In this document: piece by piece, positions 29,274 through 51,479 of the stretch | Layout: each line of letters opens with the position of its first letter | Numbering within the stretch: the stretch's first letter is position 1 | Source of the DNA: Nocardia seriolae NBRC 15557 | GTDB taxonomy: Bacteria > Actinomycetota > Actinomycetes > Mycobacteriales > Mycobacteriaceae | Reading direction: 5' to 3' | DNA length: 64,000 nucleotides | Assembly: GCF_007990715.1 (NCBI RefSeq) | Contig: NZ_BJWY01000017.1 | Location: forward strand, 1 to 64,000 | Position numbers and translations under genes: made by a program | Notes under the pieces: generated by a model | The model's input: only the letters and a program-made list of their open reading frames with translations | What the model was told of the DNA's origin: nothing | Database searches by the model: none

Positions 29274-29292
29274 GCCGCACCGCGATTCGCGC

Positions 29293-29613
29293 CTAGAGGT
29301 CGAATCGCGCCCGGAGCGCCATGCGCACGTTCTCGAGGGTGGGCTTGTCGAGCATGCCCAGCTTCTCCTCGAACAGCGACGCGCTGAAGGTGGCCAGCCG
29401 GAACACCGCGACCGCCTCGTCGGTGCCCGCGATCGGAATCGTGAGCAGCGCACGGGGATTGGGGGCCTCGCGCACCGGGATCACCATGGCCACCGCGATC
29501 AGCCCGCCGCGCACCACATGCGGCACCGAATCCAGCACCACCACGGTGTGCAGGGTCTCGCGCGCACCCCGCAGCGTCCAGATCTCCCCCTGAATGCGGG
29601 GAACCTCACGCAC
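29293..29613 (-). CDS. MazF/PemK-like toxin (probable)
   Basis: The 106-residue protein begins VPRIQGEIWTLRG, as in PemK/MazF proteins that open with a beta strand and the GEIW motif, and continues with HTVVVLDSVPHVVR and VIPVREAPNPRALLTIPI and a helical end. GTG 29613 overlaps the stop of the upstream antitoxin gene by 8 bases, the classical coupled toxin-antitoxin layout. MazF toxins are sequence-specific ribonucleases. Similarity is moderate and the target is unknown, so function is a probable inference supported by gene order. Confidence 0.7.
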   Translation of the reverse strand: MREVPRIQGEIWTLRGARETLHTVVVLDSVPHVVRGGLIAVAMVIPVREAPNPRALLTIPIAGTDEAVAVFRLATFSASLFEEKLGMLDKPTLENVRMALRARFDL

Positions 29614-29809
29614 CGGCGGCCCAGGCGTCCGACGTCGACGCCTCGGCGGCCTCGGCGAAGGCCGCGGCCTCCGCGTCGGGGGTGAGCGCGGCCAGCTCCT
29701 CGGCCACCAGCATGCGCCGCGCGGCGCGGTACAGGAAGTCGGACACGTTCGGCTGCTGCTTGATCAACTCCGTCACGCGATCATCGGGTAGCGACACGGA
29801 GATCTTCAT
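29606..29809 (-). CDS. ribbon-helix-helix antitoxin (MazE/VapB-like)
   Basis: The 67-residue protein starts at ATG 29809 with MKISVSLPDDRVTELIKQQP, a typical RHH beta strand followed by two helices (NVSDFLYRAARRMLVAEEL). It ends with an acidic Ala-rich tail that would mask a toxin (DAEAAAFAEAAEASTSDAWA). The downstream toxin gene overlaps it by 8 bases. RHH antitoxins usually repress their own promoter; no dyad was firmly identified in the 270-base region upstream. Confidence 0.8.
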   Translation of the reverse strand: MKISVSLPDDRVTELIKQQPNVSDFLYRAARRMLVAEELAALTPDAEAAAFAEAAEASTSDAWAAGA

Positions 29810-30083
29810 GCCACCACGGTCGTACCGGGGTGTCACCGCAGCTCGCGCACCGGCTCGATGATCTCGGTGACCAGCCGCTTCGCCACCGCGTTGGGATCGG
29901 GCGCGCTGACGGGCACGCGTGACTCGACGCGGCCGAGCGAGCCGGGGTGAAACCGCGGCCAGATTCCTTTCACCTCTCGGCGCGAGTGGTCCGAACCTGG
30001 TGGAGGCGCTGCGGACGCTGACACGCTGAACCCGGGCGATGCGGTGACGGGCGCGTCGTGCGGGTCGGGCAGACTGGGGACCC

Positions 30084-31679
30084 GTGAGTACCCAGTTGCT
30101 TGTCGGCGGCCGCATCTACAGTTCGAGCAATCCCGACGCGACGGCCATGGCCGTGAGCGACGGGACCGTGGTGTGGGTCGGGCTCGACAAGCCCGGGCGG
30201 GCACTGCATCCCGACGCGGAGATCATCGAACTCGACGGCGCGTTCGTCGCGCCCGGATTCGTGGACCCGCACGTGCACGTGACCGCACTGGGACTGAAGC
30301 TCACGGGACTCGATCTGGCGCAGGCGGGTTCGCTCGCCGAATGCCTGGACGCGGTGCGGGCGTATGCCGCCGCGCGGCCCGAAGGCATCATCCTCGGCGA
30401 AGGCTGGGACGAGACGCGCTGGGCCGGGGGGCGACCGCCGACGGTCGAGGACATCGACGCGGCCGCGCCCGGACGGCAGGTGTATCTGGCTCGGGTGGAC
30501 GCACATTCGGCCGTCGCCTCCACCGCCCTGCTGGATACGGTGCCCGGAATCGGCGAGGCCACCGGGTTCACCCGGGGCGAGCCGCTGCGCGCGGACGCCC
30601 ACCACCGGGTGCGCGGCGCGGCCCTGGGCGCGCTGAGCCGTGAACAGCGCGACGCCGCCCGGCGCGCGGCCCTGGATGCCGCCGCCGCCAATGGTGTTGT
30701 GGCCGTGCATGAATGCGCGGGACCCGAGATCTCCGGGGCCACCGATGTGCGGGAGCGGCTGGAGTTCGCCCACGGCGTCGAGGTGCGCGCCTACTGGGGA
30801 CAGGCCGTGCGCACCGCCGACGAGGCGCGCACGCTGGTCAAGGAACTCGGGGTGCACGCCCTGGGCGGTGACCTGTTCGTGGACGGCGCGCTCGGCTCGC
30901 ACACCGCCTGGCTGCGCGAACCCTACGCCGACCGCGACACCACCGGCACCTCCTACCTCGACGCCGACGCCATCGCCGCCCACGTGCTCGCCTGCACCGA
31001 AGCCGGGATCCAGACCGGCTTCCACGTCATCGGCGACGCCGCCATGGACGCCGTCGTCGCCGGATTCCAAAGGGCCGTCGCCGAACTGGGTGGCCCCGCC
31101 GTGGCGTCGCGCGGGCACCGCCTGGAACACGCCGAGATGATCACCGGCGATCAGATCGCCAAGCTGGCCGCCTGGGGCGTGATCGCCAGTGTCCAACCGG
31201 GATTCGACGCCGCCTGGGGCGGGCCCGACGGGATGTACGCGACCCGCCTGGGCGCCGACCGCGCCGCCACCCTGAATCCCTTCGCCGCCATGGCCTCCGC
31301 GGGCATCTCCCTGGCCATCGGCTCCGACGCCCCGGTGACCGCCCTGAGCCCGTGGGACGCCATCCGCGCCGCCGCCCACCACCGCACCCCCGGCCACCAG
31401 ATCTCCCCCCGCGCCGCCTTCGCCGCCGCCACCCGCGGCGCCTGGCGCGCGGGCGGTGTCCGCGACGGCGTCGCGGGCACCCTGGTCCCGGGAGCCCCTG
31501 CCTCCTACGCCATCTGGGACGCCCGCGACCTCGTCGTCGCGGCCGCCTCCGACACCGTCCAGCGCTGGTCCACCGACCCCCGCTCCCGTGTCCCCGGCCT
31601 CCCGCCCCTCACCCCCGACGCCGCCCTCCCCACCTGCCTGCGCACCGTGCACCGCGGAGTCACCGTCCATGAAGCCTGA
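30084..31679 (+). CDS. YtcJ-like amidohydrolase
   Basis: The 531-residue amidohydrolase superfamily protein (YtcJ/exoenzyme type) carries the metal-binding HxH in GFVDPHVHVTALG (near residue 63), further His in FHVIGDAAMD and HRLEHAEMI, and the late Asp in AIGSDAPVTALSPW. It would hydrolyse amide or ester bonds with a mono- or binuclear metal centre; the substrate is unknown. GTG 30084. Its last 11 bases overlap the start of lnt, so the two are cotranscribed. As I recall, Rv2052c of M. tuberculosis sits at the equivalent place. Confidence 0.9.
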   Translation: MSTQLLVGGRIYSSSNPDATAMAVSDGTVVWVGLDKPGRALHPDAEIIELDGAFVAPGFVDPHVHVTALGLKLTGLDLAQAGSLAECLDAVRAYAAARPEGIILGEGWDETRWAGGRPPTVEDIDAAAPGRQVYLARVDAHSAVASTALLDTVPGIGEATGFTRGEPLRADAHHRVRGAALGALSREQRDAARRAALDAAAANGVVAVHECAGPEISGATDVRERLEFAHGVEVRAYWGQAVRTADEARTLVKELGVHALGGDLFVDGALGSHTAWLREPYADRDTTGTSYLDADAIAAHVLACTEAGIQTGFHVIGDAAMDAVVAGFQRAVAELGGPAVASRGHRLEHAEMITGDQIAKLAAWGVIASVQPGFDAAWGGPDGMYATRLGADRAATLNPFAAMASAGISLAIGSDAPVTALSPWDAIRAAAHHRTPGHQISPRAAFAAATRGAWRAGGVRDGVAGTLVPGAPASYAIWDARDLVVAAASDTVQRWSTDPRSRVPGLPPLTPDAALPTCLRTVHRGVTVHEA

Positions 31680-33621
31680 CCCCGCCGCCGAAACCGATTC
31701 CGCCGCACCACCCTCCGCCACCACCGGTGTCCCAGCCGCCGACGACGGCTCGGTGACACGGAGTTCCCGCGCGCGGACGTCGCCCGCCGCCGATGCCGAA
31801 GTCGTCCCCGCCGCAGGCGCCGACGTCCCCGCCGACTCGGGACCGAATCCGGGGGGAGCGGCACCGCGACCCGGCAGTGCGGCGTCGGAACCTACTGCGG
31901 GCGTTGGCGGTTCATCCTCGGACCGCATCGCCTCGACGGTCTCGGGTGTACTTCCCGGTGCGGTGGCGTGGCTGGTCACTGCGGCCGCCGCCCGTCCCTG
32001 GCTGCCCAGGCTGCTGGCCGCGGTGATCGCCGGGCTGTTGTTGTTCGCGAGTTTCCCGCCGCGGACGCTGTGGTTCCTGGCGCCGGTGGGGATCGCGGTG
32101 CTGACCCTTGCGGTGCGTGGAACCGGCAGGGCGCGTGAGGGATTCGGGGTCGGGTTCGTGGCGGGGGCGGCGTTCTTTCTGCCGCTGCTGCCGTGGACGG
32201 GGATCTACGTGGGGCCGGTGCCGTGGATCGCGCTGTCGACGGTGTGCGCGGTGTACGTCGGGCTGTTCGGCACGCTGACGCGGTGGGTCGCGACGCTGCC
32301 GGGATGGCCGTTGTGGGTGGCGACGGTGTGGTCGCTCACGGAGTGGGCGCGGTCGAGTTTTCCGTTCGGTGGATTTCCCTGGGGGAGACTGGCTTTCGGG
32401 CAGGCCGACGGGTGGTATCTGCCCTACGCGATGGTGGGCGGGGCGCCGCTGGTGAGCTTCGCGGTGGCGCTGACGGGGACCGGTCTGGCCGCGCTGGTGC
32501 TGGGTCTTTTGCGAAGGTTGCGAGGCGAAACGGGCGGTAGCTCGAAAGTGGCTGCGGTCACAGTGAATTCTCCCAGATGGGGAGCCCTGCGTCTCACATC
32601 GTGGAACCGGATTGTTGCTGCGGCAATGCTTGTGGCTATAGTTCCAGTCACCGGAGTGATCCTCCGGACCGCGCTGCCCGGCCCGGAGGACGGCAACCGG
32701 CCGATCACGGTCGCCGCCATCCAGGGCAGCGTGCCGCGCCTGGGCCTGGACTTCAATGCCCAGCGCCGCGCGGTTCTCGACAATCACGTCAAGCGCACCG
32801 AGGAACTGGCCCGCGACATCGCCGCCGGCCGCGCCCCGCAGCCCGACGTGGTGATCTGGCCGGAGAACTCCTCCGATATCGATCCCCTGCGCAATGCCGA
32901 TGCGGCCCAGGAGATCTCGCGGGCGTCCGAGGATGTGAAGGCGCCCATCCTGGTGGGCGCGGTGCTGGTCAACAGCGATCGCACCACCACCAACTCGGTC
33001 ATCGTCTGGAACGGCGACGCCGGGCCGGGGGAGCGGCACGACAAGAAGATCATCCAGCCCTTCGGCGAATACCTGCCCTACCGCAACTTCTTCCGGCACT
33101 TCTCCGAATACGCGGACCGCGCAGGCTATTTCGTCCCCGGCACCGGGGACGGCGTGGTGCACGTGCAACCCGCGAGCGGCGGCGCGCCCGTCGCGATCGG
33201 CGTGGCCACCTGCTACGAGGTCGTCTTCGACCGGGCCTTCGAGCAGGCTGTGCAGGCCGGGGCGCAGATCCTCACGGTCCCGTCCAACAACGCCACCTTC
33301 GGCCGCTCCGAGATGACCTATCAGCAGCTGGCCATGTCGCGCGTGCGCGCGGTGGAGCACGGTCGCGCCGTGGTGGTTTCGGTGACCACCGGGGTCAGCG
33401 CCATGATCACCGCCGACGGCGCGATCCAGCAGCGCACGCCGCAGTTCGAGCCCGCGGCGCTGGTGGCGACGCTGCCGCTGCGCGACAACACGACACTCGC
33501 GACGCGGTTGGGGCCCGCGCCGGAGGTTTTCTTGTGTATCCTTGCCGCGGCTGCCGGTGTGGCGGCGGTCACTCGGCGGCGGAAGCAGCTCAGTAAACCG
33601 ACCGCCCAGAATGCTGAATGA
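31669..33621 (+). CDS. lnt: apolipoprotein N-acyltransferase
   Basis: Lnt adds the third acyl chain to the N-terminal Cys of lipoproteins. ATG 31669 overlaps the amidohydrolase stop. The 650-residue protein has a disordered Ala/Pro/Ser-rich extension of about 95 residues, then six or more TM helices (about 110-310). The periplasmic nitrilase-like domain has the triad Glu (VVIWPENSSD), Lys (KKIIQPFGEYLPYR) and Cys (GVATCYEVVFD), and the protein ends in a final TM helix. In M. tuberculosis the homologue is fused to the mannosyltransferase Ppm1; here no Ppm1 part and no ppm1 gene follows. Instead the NRPS region begins. Confidence 0.93.
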   Translation: MKPDPAAETDSAAPPSATTGVPAADDGSVTRSSRARTSPAADAEVVPAAGADVPADSGPNPGGAAPRPGSAASEPTAGVGGSSSDRIASTVSGVLPGAVAWLVTAAAARPWLPRLLAAVIAGLLLFASFPPRTLWFLAPVGIAVLTLAVRGTGRAREGFGVGFVAGAAFFLPLLPWTGIYVGPVPWIALSTVCAVYVGLFGTLTRWVATLPGWPLWVATVWSLTEWARSSFPFGGFPWGRLAFGQADGWYLPYAMVGGAPLVSFAVALTGTGLAALVLGLLRRLRGETGGSSKVAAVTVNSPRWGALRLTSWNRIVAAAMLVAIVPVTGVILRTALPGPEDGNRPITVAAIQGSVPRLGLDFNAQRRAVLDNHVKRTEELARDIAAGRAPQPDVVIWPENSSDIDPLRNADAAQEISRASEDVKAPILVGAVLVNSDRTTTNSVIVWNGDAGPGERHDKKIIQPFGEYLPYRNFFRHFSEYADRAGYFVPGTGDGVVHVQPASGGAPVAIGVATCYEVVFDRAFEQAVQAGAQILTVPSNNATFGRSEMTYQQLAMSRVRAVEHGRAVVVSVTTGVSAMITADGAIQQRTPQFEPAALVATLPLRDNTTLATRLGPAPEVFLCILAAAAGVAAVTRRRKQLSKPTAQNAE

Positions 33622-33992
33622 CCTTTCGGCGCAGTAATCGCGGGTTCGTGTGTGAGGGCCGTCCCGCGTCGGCGACTCGATTCGCCAGTTCATTGCCAGG
33701 GCTTGTTGGAGCTTCCGATATGTCCGAGTTCGTGCGGTTCCCTTATGCGAGTTAAGCGAGTCTCGCGAGATTTGCTATGAGGTAACTGAACTGAATCCTC
33801 GCTCCGTCAACGCTGTCCGTTGCGGGCAACTCGAGATCACCACCGATCCGCTCGGCGGGATGCTCCGAATCATAGGGCGTGGGCCACGTCCTACGGCTCG
33901 CGCGTGCGCGCGAAAGCCGGATTGGCGGCCTGCCGTTTTCGATTTTTCGGGGCTCGGGGAGTTGCGTCTACAGCGTCAGAACGGAGTGTTTG
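33622..33992 (+). promoter_or_regulatory. NRPS upstream region
   Basis: No gene is supported in these 371 bases. A perfect 10-bp palindrome TCTCGCGAGA lies at 33761-33770, preceded by two GCGAG copies around TTAA (33748-33760), followed by TTGCTATGAGG. The region is less GC-rich than the flanks and is the only likely promoter for the NRPS operon. No IdeR/DmdR-type iron box was recognised. Confidence 0.45.
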
Positions 33993-47755
<13,763 letters not shown>

Positions 47756-47759
<4 letters not shown>

Positions 47760-48748
47760 GTCTCGCGGTGGAAGTGCAAGCGCTGGTGAAGTATTACGGC
47801 AAGGTGCGGGTGCTCGACGGCATCGATCTCGCGATTCCGTCGGGCACGGTGATGGGACTGCTCGGACCCAACGGGGCGGGCAAGACCACCACGGTGCGCA
47901 TCGTCACCACCCTGCTACGCCCGAGTTCGGGCACGGTACGCGTGGCGGGGGTGGACGTGCTGAAGAATCCTGCCCGCGCCCGCACCCGGCTGGGACTGTC
48001 GGGGCAGTACGCGGCCATCGACGCCAACCTGTCCGGGTTCGAGAACCTGCGCATGGTGGCCCGGCTGTACGGCATGAACCATCGCCGGGCCGCCGACCGC
48101 GCCGAGGAACTGCTCGCCGCGCTCGGTCTCGAGCACGCGGCCGGGCGGCGGGCGGGCACCTACTCCGGCGGCATGGCGCGGCGCCTGGACCTGGCGGGCG
48201 CGCTGGTGTGCAGACCCCCGGTGGTCGTGCTCGACGAGCCGACCACCGGCCTCGACCCGCGCGGGCGCCTCGATATGTGGCGCGTCATCGGCGAACTCGT
48301 CGACGACGGCACCACCGTGCTGCTCACCACCCAGTACCTCGACGAGGCCGACCTGCTCGCCGACCGCATCACCGTCATCGACCGCGGGCGCGTCATCGCC
48401 CGCGGGTCGGCCGACGAACTCAAGACCTCCATCGGCGGTGACAAGCTCACCGTCACCCTCGCCGCCGGACAGGATCCGCGGCCCGCCAAGCGGGTGCTCG
48501 CAGGCGTCGGCATCGGGGAGCCCGAAATCGGCGAGGGCAGTGACGAACTCACCGTGGTGGTCGGCGACGGCACCCGCACCATGGTGGAGGCGCTGCGCCG
48601 CCTCGACGACGCGGGCGTGTGCGTGGTGGACGCCACCGTGCACCGGCCCAGCCTCGACGACGTATTCCTTTCCCTCACCGGCAAATCCGCCGACCGCCAC
48701 TTATCCGCCCGCAAGCCCGAGCCCGTCCAAGAGGAGATCCTGTCGTGA
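47756..48748 (+). CDS. ABC transporter ATP-binding protein (DrrA-like)
   Basis: The 330-residue ATPase of the DrrA/daunorubicin-resistance type has Walker A GPNGAGKTT, Q-loop GLSGQYAAID, signature YSGGMARRLDLA and Walker B VVVLDEPTTGLD, with the C-terminal DrrA extension (about residues 225-330) containing PSLDDVFLSLTG. ATG 47756 overlaps the NRPS stop by four bases behind GGGAGGGG, and its own stop overlaps the permease start. It is therefore part of the NRPS operon and probably powers export of the peptide. Confidence 0.95.
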
Positions 48749-49623
48749 CGACCCTCCCCGCCGAGCCCGTCGCGCCGCCGGCCGCCGACGAGGCGCACGG
48801 CCGCCACCGCGCCGAGGGGCCCGCCATCCTGCTACCCCGGGTGGTGCGCGACAGCGCGATCGTTGCCTACCGGAACCTGCTCACCATCCTGCGGGTGCCG
48901 ACCCTGCTGGTGACGGCCACCATTCAGCCGCTGATGTTCGTGTTCCTGTTCGCCTACATCTTCGGGGCCTCGCTCGGCGGCAGCCAGTACCGGGAGTTCC
49001 TGCTCGCCGGAATCTTCACCCAGACAGTCGCTTTCAATGCGGCGTTCACCATCGTCGGGCTGGCCAACGACCTGCACAAGGGCATCATCGACCGGATGCG
49101 GACCCTGCCCATGTCGCGGCTGGCCGTGCTGATGGGGCGCACTCTGTCGGATCTGGTGGTCAATATCCTGGCGTTGACGGTCATGGTGGCGTGCGGCTAC
49201 GTGGTCGGCTGGCGGATCAACGGCGCGATCATGGACGCGGTGCTGGCCTTCGGTGTGATCCTGCTGTTCGCGTTCGCCATGTCGTGGGTGGGTGCCATCA
49301 CCGGGCTCATGTCGCCGAGTGTGGAAGTGGCCCAAAGTGCCGGTCTCATCTGGCTTTTCCCGCTGACCTTCATCTCCTCGGCGTTCATCTCCGGGGAGAC
49401 GTTGCCCGGGCCGCTGCGCACCGTCGCCGAATGGAATCCGATCACCGCGGTGTCGGCGGCCGGGCGCAAGCTCTTCGCCAACGGCTCCCCGCCGATCTTC
49501 AAACCGGCGACCGGCTGGCCCGCCGACCACTGTGTCGAATACTCCATCTACTGCTCGCTGGCCATCCTCGCGTTCGCGGTGCCGATGGCGCTGTGGCAGT
49601 ACCGGAAGGTGGCCAGCCACTGA
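48745..49623 (+). CDS. ABC-2 type permease (DrrB-like)
   Basis: GTG 48745 overlaps the ATPase stop, with GAGGAG upstream. The 292-residue protein has a polar N-terminal part of about 45 residues, then six TM helices and the ABC-2/DrrB features FAYIFGASLGG, GLANDLHKGIIDRMRTLPMS (the coupling segment) and FISSAFISGETLPGPLRTVAEWNP. With the ATPase it forms an export system for the NRPS product or its lipid-linked form. It is the last gene of the operon; the next gene lies on the other strand. Confidence 0.93.
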   Translation: MTTLPAEPVAPPAADEAHGRHRAEGPAILLPRVVRDSAIVAYRNLLTILRVPTLLVTATIQPLMFVFLFAYIFGASLGGSQYREFLLAGIFTQTVAFNAAFTIVGLANDLHKGIIDRMRTLPMSRLAVLMGRTLSDLVVNILALTVMVACGYVVGWRINGAIMDAVLAFGVILLFAFAMSWVGAITGLMSPSVEVAQSAGLIWLFPLTFISSAFISGETLPGPLRTVAEWNPITAVSAAGRKLFANGSPPIFKPATGWPADHCVEYSIYCSLAILAFAVPMALWQYRKVASH

Positions 49624-49632
49624 CCTCGCACG

Positions 49633-49957
49633 TCACTGCGCCGGCACCGGCAGCGCACCCAGCTGTCCCAGCAGGCTGAACACGTCGAAAGAGCCACGGA
49701 ATTCGGTGATCCGGCCGTCGCGGACGCGGTAGAACACGACGCCGGGCACCGCCACCGCGCGGCCGGCCGCCGGGATGCCCTGGAACTCGCCGTGCTGGGT
49801 GCCGTGCCCGGTCCAGCGCTCGGCCACCCGGTCCGCCTCGGCCACCAGCTCTTCCAGCGTCGAATGCCAGTCGGGGAACGCGGTACGCAAGGCGGTGTTG
49901 AACCGTTTGAGGCCCTCGATGTCGCCGACCTCGGGGGAGTGGATGACCACGTCGACG
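49633..49957 (-). pseudogene. SnoaL-like protein gene lacking its 5' end
   Basis: From about VDVVIHSPEVGDIEGLKRF to the stop at 49633 the frame encodes the C-terminal two thirds of a SnoaL-like/NTF2-fold protein (FPDWHSTLEELVAEADRVAE, GTQHGEFQGIPAAGRAVAVP, GRITEFRGSFDVFSLL). The first helix and strands (about 40-60 residues) normally preceding this are absent, and upstream the frame runs into antisense LuxR sequence. It is best read as a truncated gene, although translation from an internal GTG is possible. Confidence 0.6.
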
Positions 49958-49977
49958 CCACCCACGGCAGCCCGGCT

Positions 49978-50743
49978 GACAGCCCCCGCTACCGCGAGAT
50001 CCTCGCGCCCCTGGGGCATGGGTGACGAACTGCGGGCGGCGCTGCGTGTCGGCGAGAGCTGCTGGGGTGTGCTGTGCCTGCACCGGGAGCCGTCGCCGCT
50101 GGGCTTCCGTGCCGAGGAGATCGGCCTGCTGCATGCCATGGCCGCCCCGCATCTGGCCGAAGGATTGCGCGCGGCGGTGCTGCTGTCGGATCTCGATGCC
50201 GCCGACGGGCATCCGGCTCCCGGGCTGCTGCTGTTCGACGATGCCGCCGCGGTGCTCGCCATGACCCCACCGGTCCGCGCCCTGCTGGCCGAGGTCGCCG
50301 ACCAACCCGCGCGCGCCGAGCTGCCGCAGGCGATCGTCGTGGTGGCCATGCGCCTGCGCAGCGTCGAACGCGACCCGAATTCGCCCGTGGTGCCACGCAT
50401 TCGGTTGCGCACCCGCTCCGGGCGCTGGCTGATCGCCCACGCCTCCCGGCTGCACACTATCGCCGGTGCGGACCCGGCCGGGCCGATCGCGGTGATTCTC
50501 GAGCCCGCCCGCGCCCCGGAGATCGCGCCGCTGAAACTGGCCGCCTACCCGTTGACCCCGCGCGAGCAGCAGATCGCGGCACTGGTGCTGGCGGGCCACT
50601 CCACCCGCCGCATCGCCGACACCCTGGTGGTGTCGCCGTTCACGGTGCAGCGGCACCTGAAATCGATCTTCGAGAAGACCGGGGTGCGCAGCCGCCGCGA
50701 TCTGGTCGCCAATCTGCTTGCCGCCCACTACGGCTCGCCGTGA
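49978..50743 (+). pseudogene. GAF-LuxR regulator gene lacking its 5' end and frameshifted
   Basis: The frame DSPRYREILAPLGHG (from about 49978) stops at TGA 50018-50020. Removing one G from the GGGG run near 50009 joins it to GDELRAALRVGESCWGVLCL, a GAF domain, and to a complete LuxR HTH (LTPREQQIAALVLAGHSTRR, VSPFTVQRHLKSIFEKTGVR). Relatives carry about 120-150 further residues at the N-terminus; these and the promoter are missing. The HTH part itself is intact to 50743. Whether the remaining 3' part is expressed from ATG 50011 is uncertain. Confidence 0.65.
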
Positions 50744-50807
50744 CCGGTGCCCGTACAGCCCGCAACAGGCCTCGATCAGGCCACCCGGGACAGCGGGCCC
50801 GGGCACG

Positions 50808-50848
50808 AAAAACGGGTCCCGGCACCGATGTGGTGCGGGGACCCGTTT
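50808..50848 (-). terminator. rbpA terminator
   Basis: AAACGGGTCCC (50810-50820) pairs with GGGACCCGTTT (50838-50848), with further GCACC/GGTGC pairing inside. On the minus strand the stem is followed by a T run (AAAAA at 50808-50812 on the plus strand), a good intrinsic terminator 16 bases after rbpA. Confidence 0.85.
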
Positions 50849-50863
50849 CGTCGTGTGCTGTGA

Positions 50864-51199
50864 TCAGCCGCGGCGGCGGCTCTTGATCAGCTCCATGCGC
50901 TCCTGGAGCAGCTCCTCGAGCTCTTCCTTGCTGCGGCGCTCGAGCAGCATGTCCCAGTGGGTGCGCGGCGGCTTGACCTTCTTGGGCTCCTGGGTGGTGC
51001 CCTCCATCAAGGTGCCTTCCTGGCCGTTGCGGCACAGCCAGGTGGGCGGGATTTCGGCGTCGTCGGCGAAGGGAACGTCGAATTCCTCGCCATTGTCGGT
51101 GCGGTACCGCGCCATCCGACGCGGAGCGAGGTCGTGGTCGCGGTCGGTCTCGTAGCTCACCGCTCCGAGCCGAGAGCCCCGGAGTACGCGATCTGCCAT
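50864..51199 (-). CDS. rbpA: RNA polymerase-binding protein RbpA
   Basis: The 111-residue protein is RbpA, the actinobacterial factor that binds RNA polymerase and group 1/2 sigma factors and stabilises the open complex. Recognisable parts are MADRVLRGSRLGAVSYETDR at the N-terminus, the core with FDVPFADDAEIPPTWLCRNG, and the basic sigma-interaction helix RTHWDMLLERRSKEELEELL. ATG 51199 has AAGGGA 8 bases upstream. A TnpB-type element begins about 20 bases upstream of the start codon, so its promoter lies close to or inside that element (TAGAAC near 51229-51234 could be a -10). Confidence 0.96.
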   Translation of the reverse strand: MADRVLRGSRLGAVSYETDRDHDLAPRRMARYRTDNGEEFDVPFADDAEIPPTWLCRNGQEGTLMEGTTQEPKKVKPPRTHWDMLLERRSKEELEELLQERMELIKSRRRG

Positions 51200-51479
51200 G
51201 AGTGCGGTCCCTTCTCGCCTGTCGGCAATGTTCTACATCCGTGTTTCTGCCTCTGCGCTACATCTGTCCAACGAAGAGGCGCGCGCTGTGGTTCCCGCAA
51301 TCGGAGAACCCTGCCATCCTACTCGTCCGGCCCGGCCGGTTTGCGGCGGCGTGCCCTTCCGCCCGGTCGCGGCCTCGAACCGCTCGGGACGTATCTGGAA
51401 ACTCTGGTGTTCTTGGGCGGCTGCGGCCGAGTTCCGGATCGATCGTTGTTGTCGGTGGCGTGTGCCACACTCCTCGGTG

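Noticed and set aside
29833..30019. Tails VAKRLVTEIIEPVRELR (minus) and GPNLVEALRTLTR (plus) back to back near 29.96 kb
   Set aside because: They look like C-terminal remnants in the same geometry as the other scars, but neither can be tied to a family, so they are not listed as genes.
33622..33992. Iron box (IdeR/DmdR type) expected if the NRPS made a siderophore
   Set aside because: No TTAGGTTAGGCTAACC-like sequence was found in the leader, so iron control is not claimed.
51198..51479. N-terminal extension of TnpB to 51198
   Set aside because: The extra 94 residues overlap the rbpA leader and lack TnpB similarity; the family N-terminus begins at MSRHTTFQFCL.
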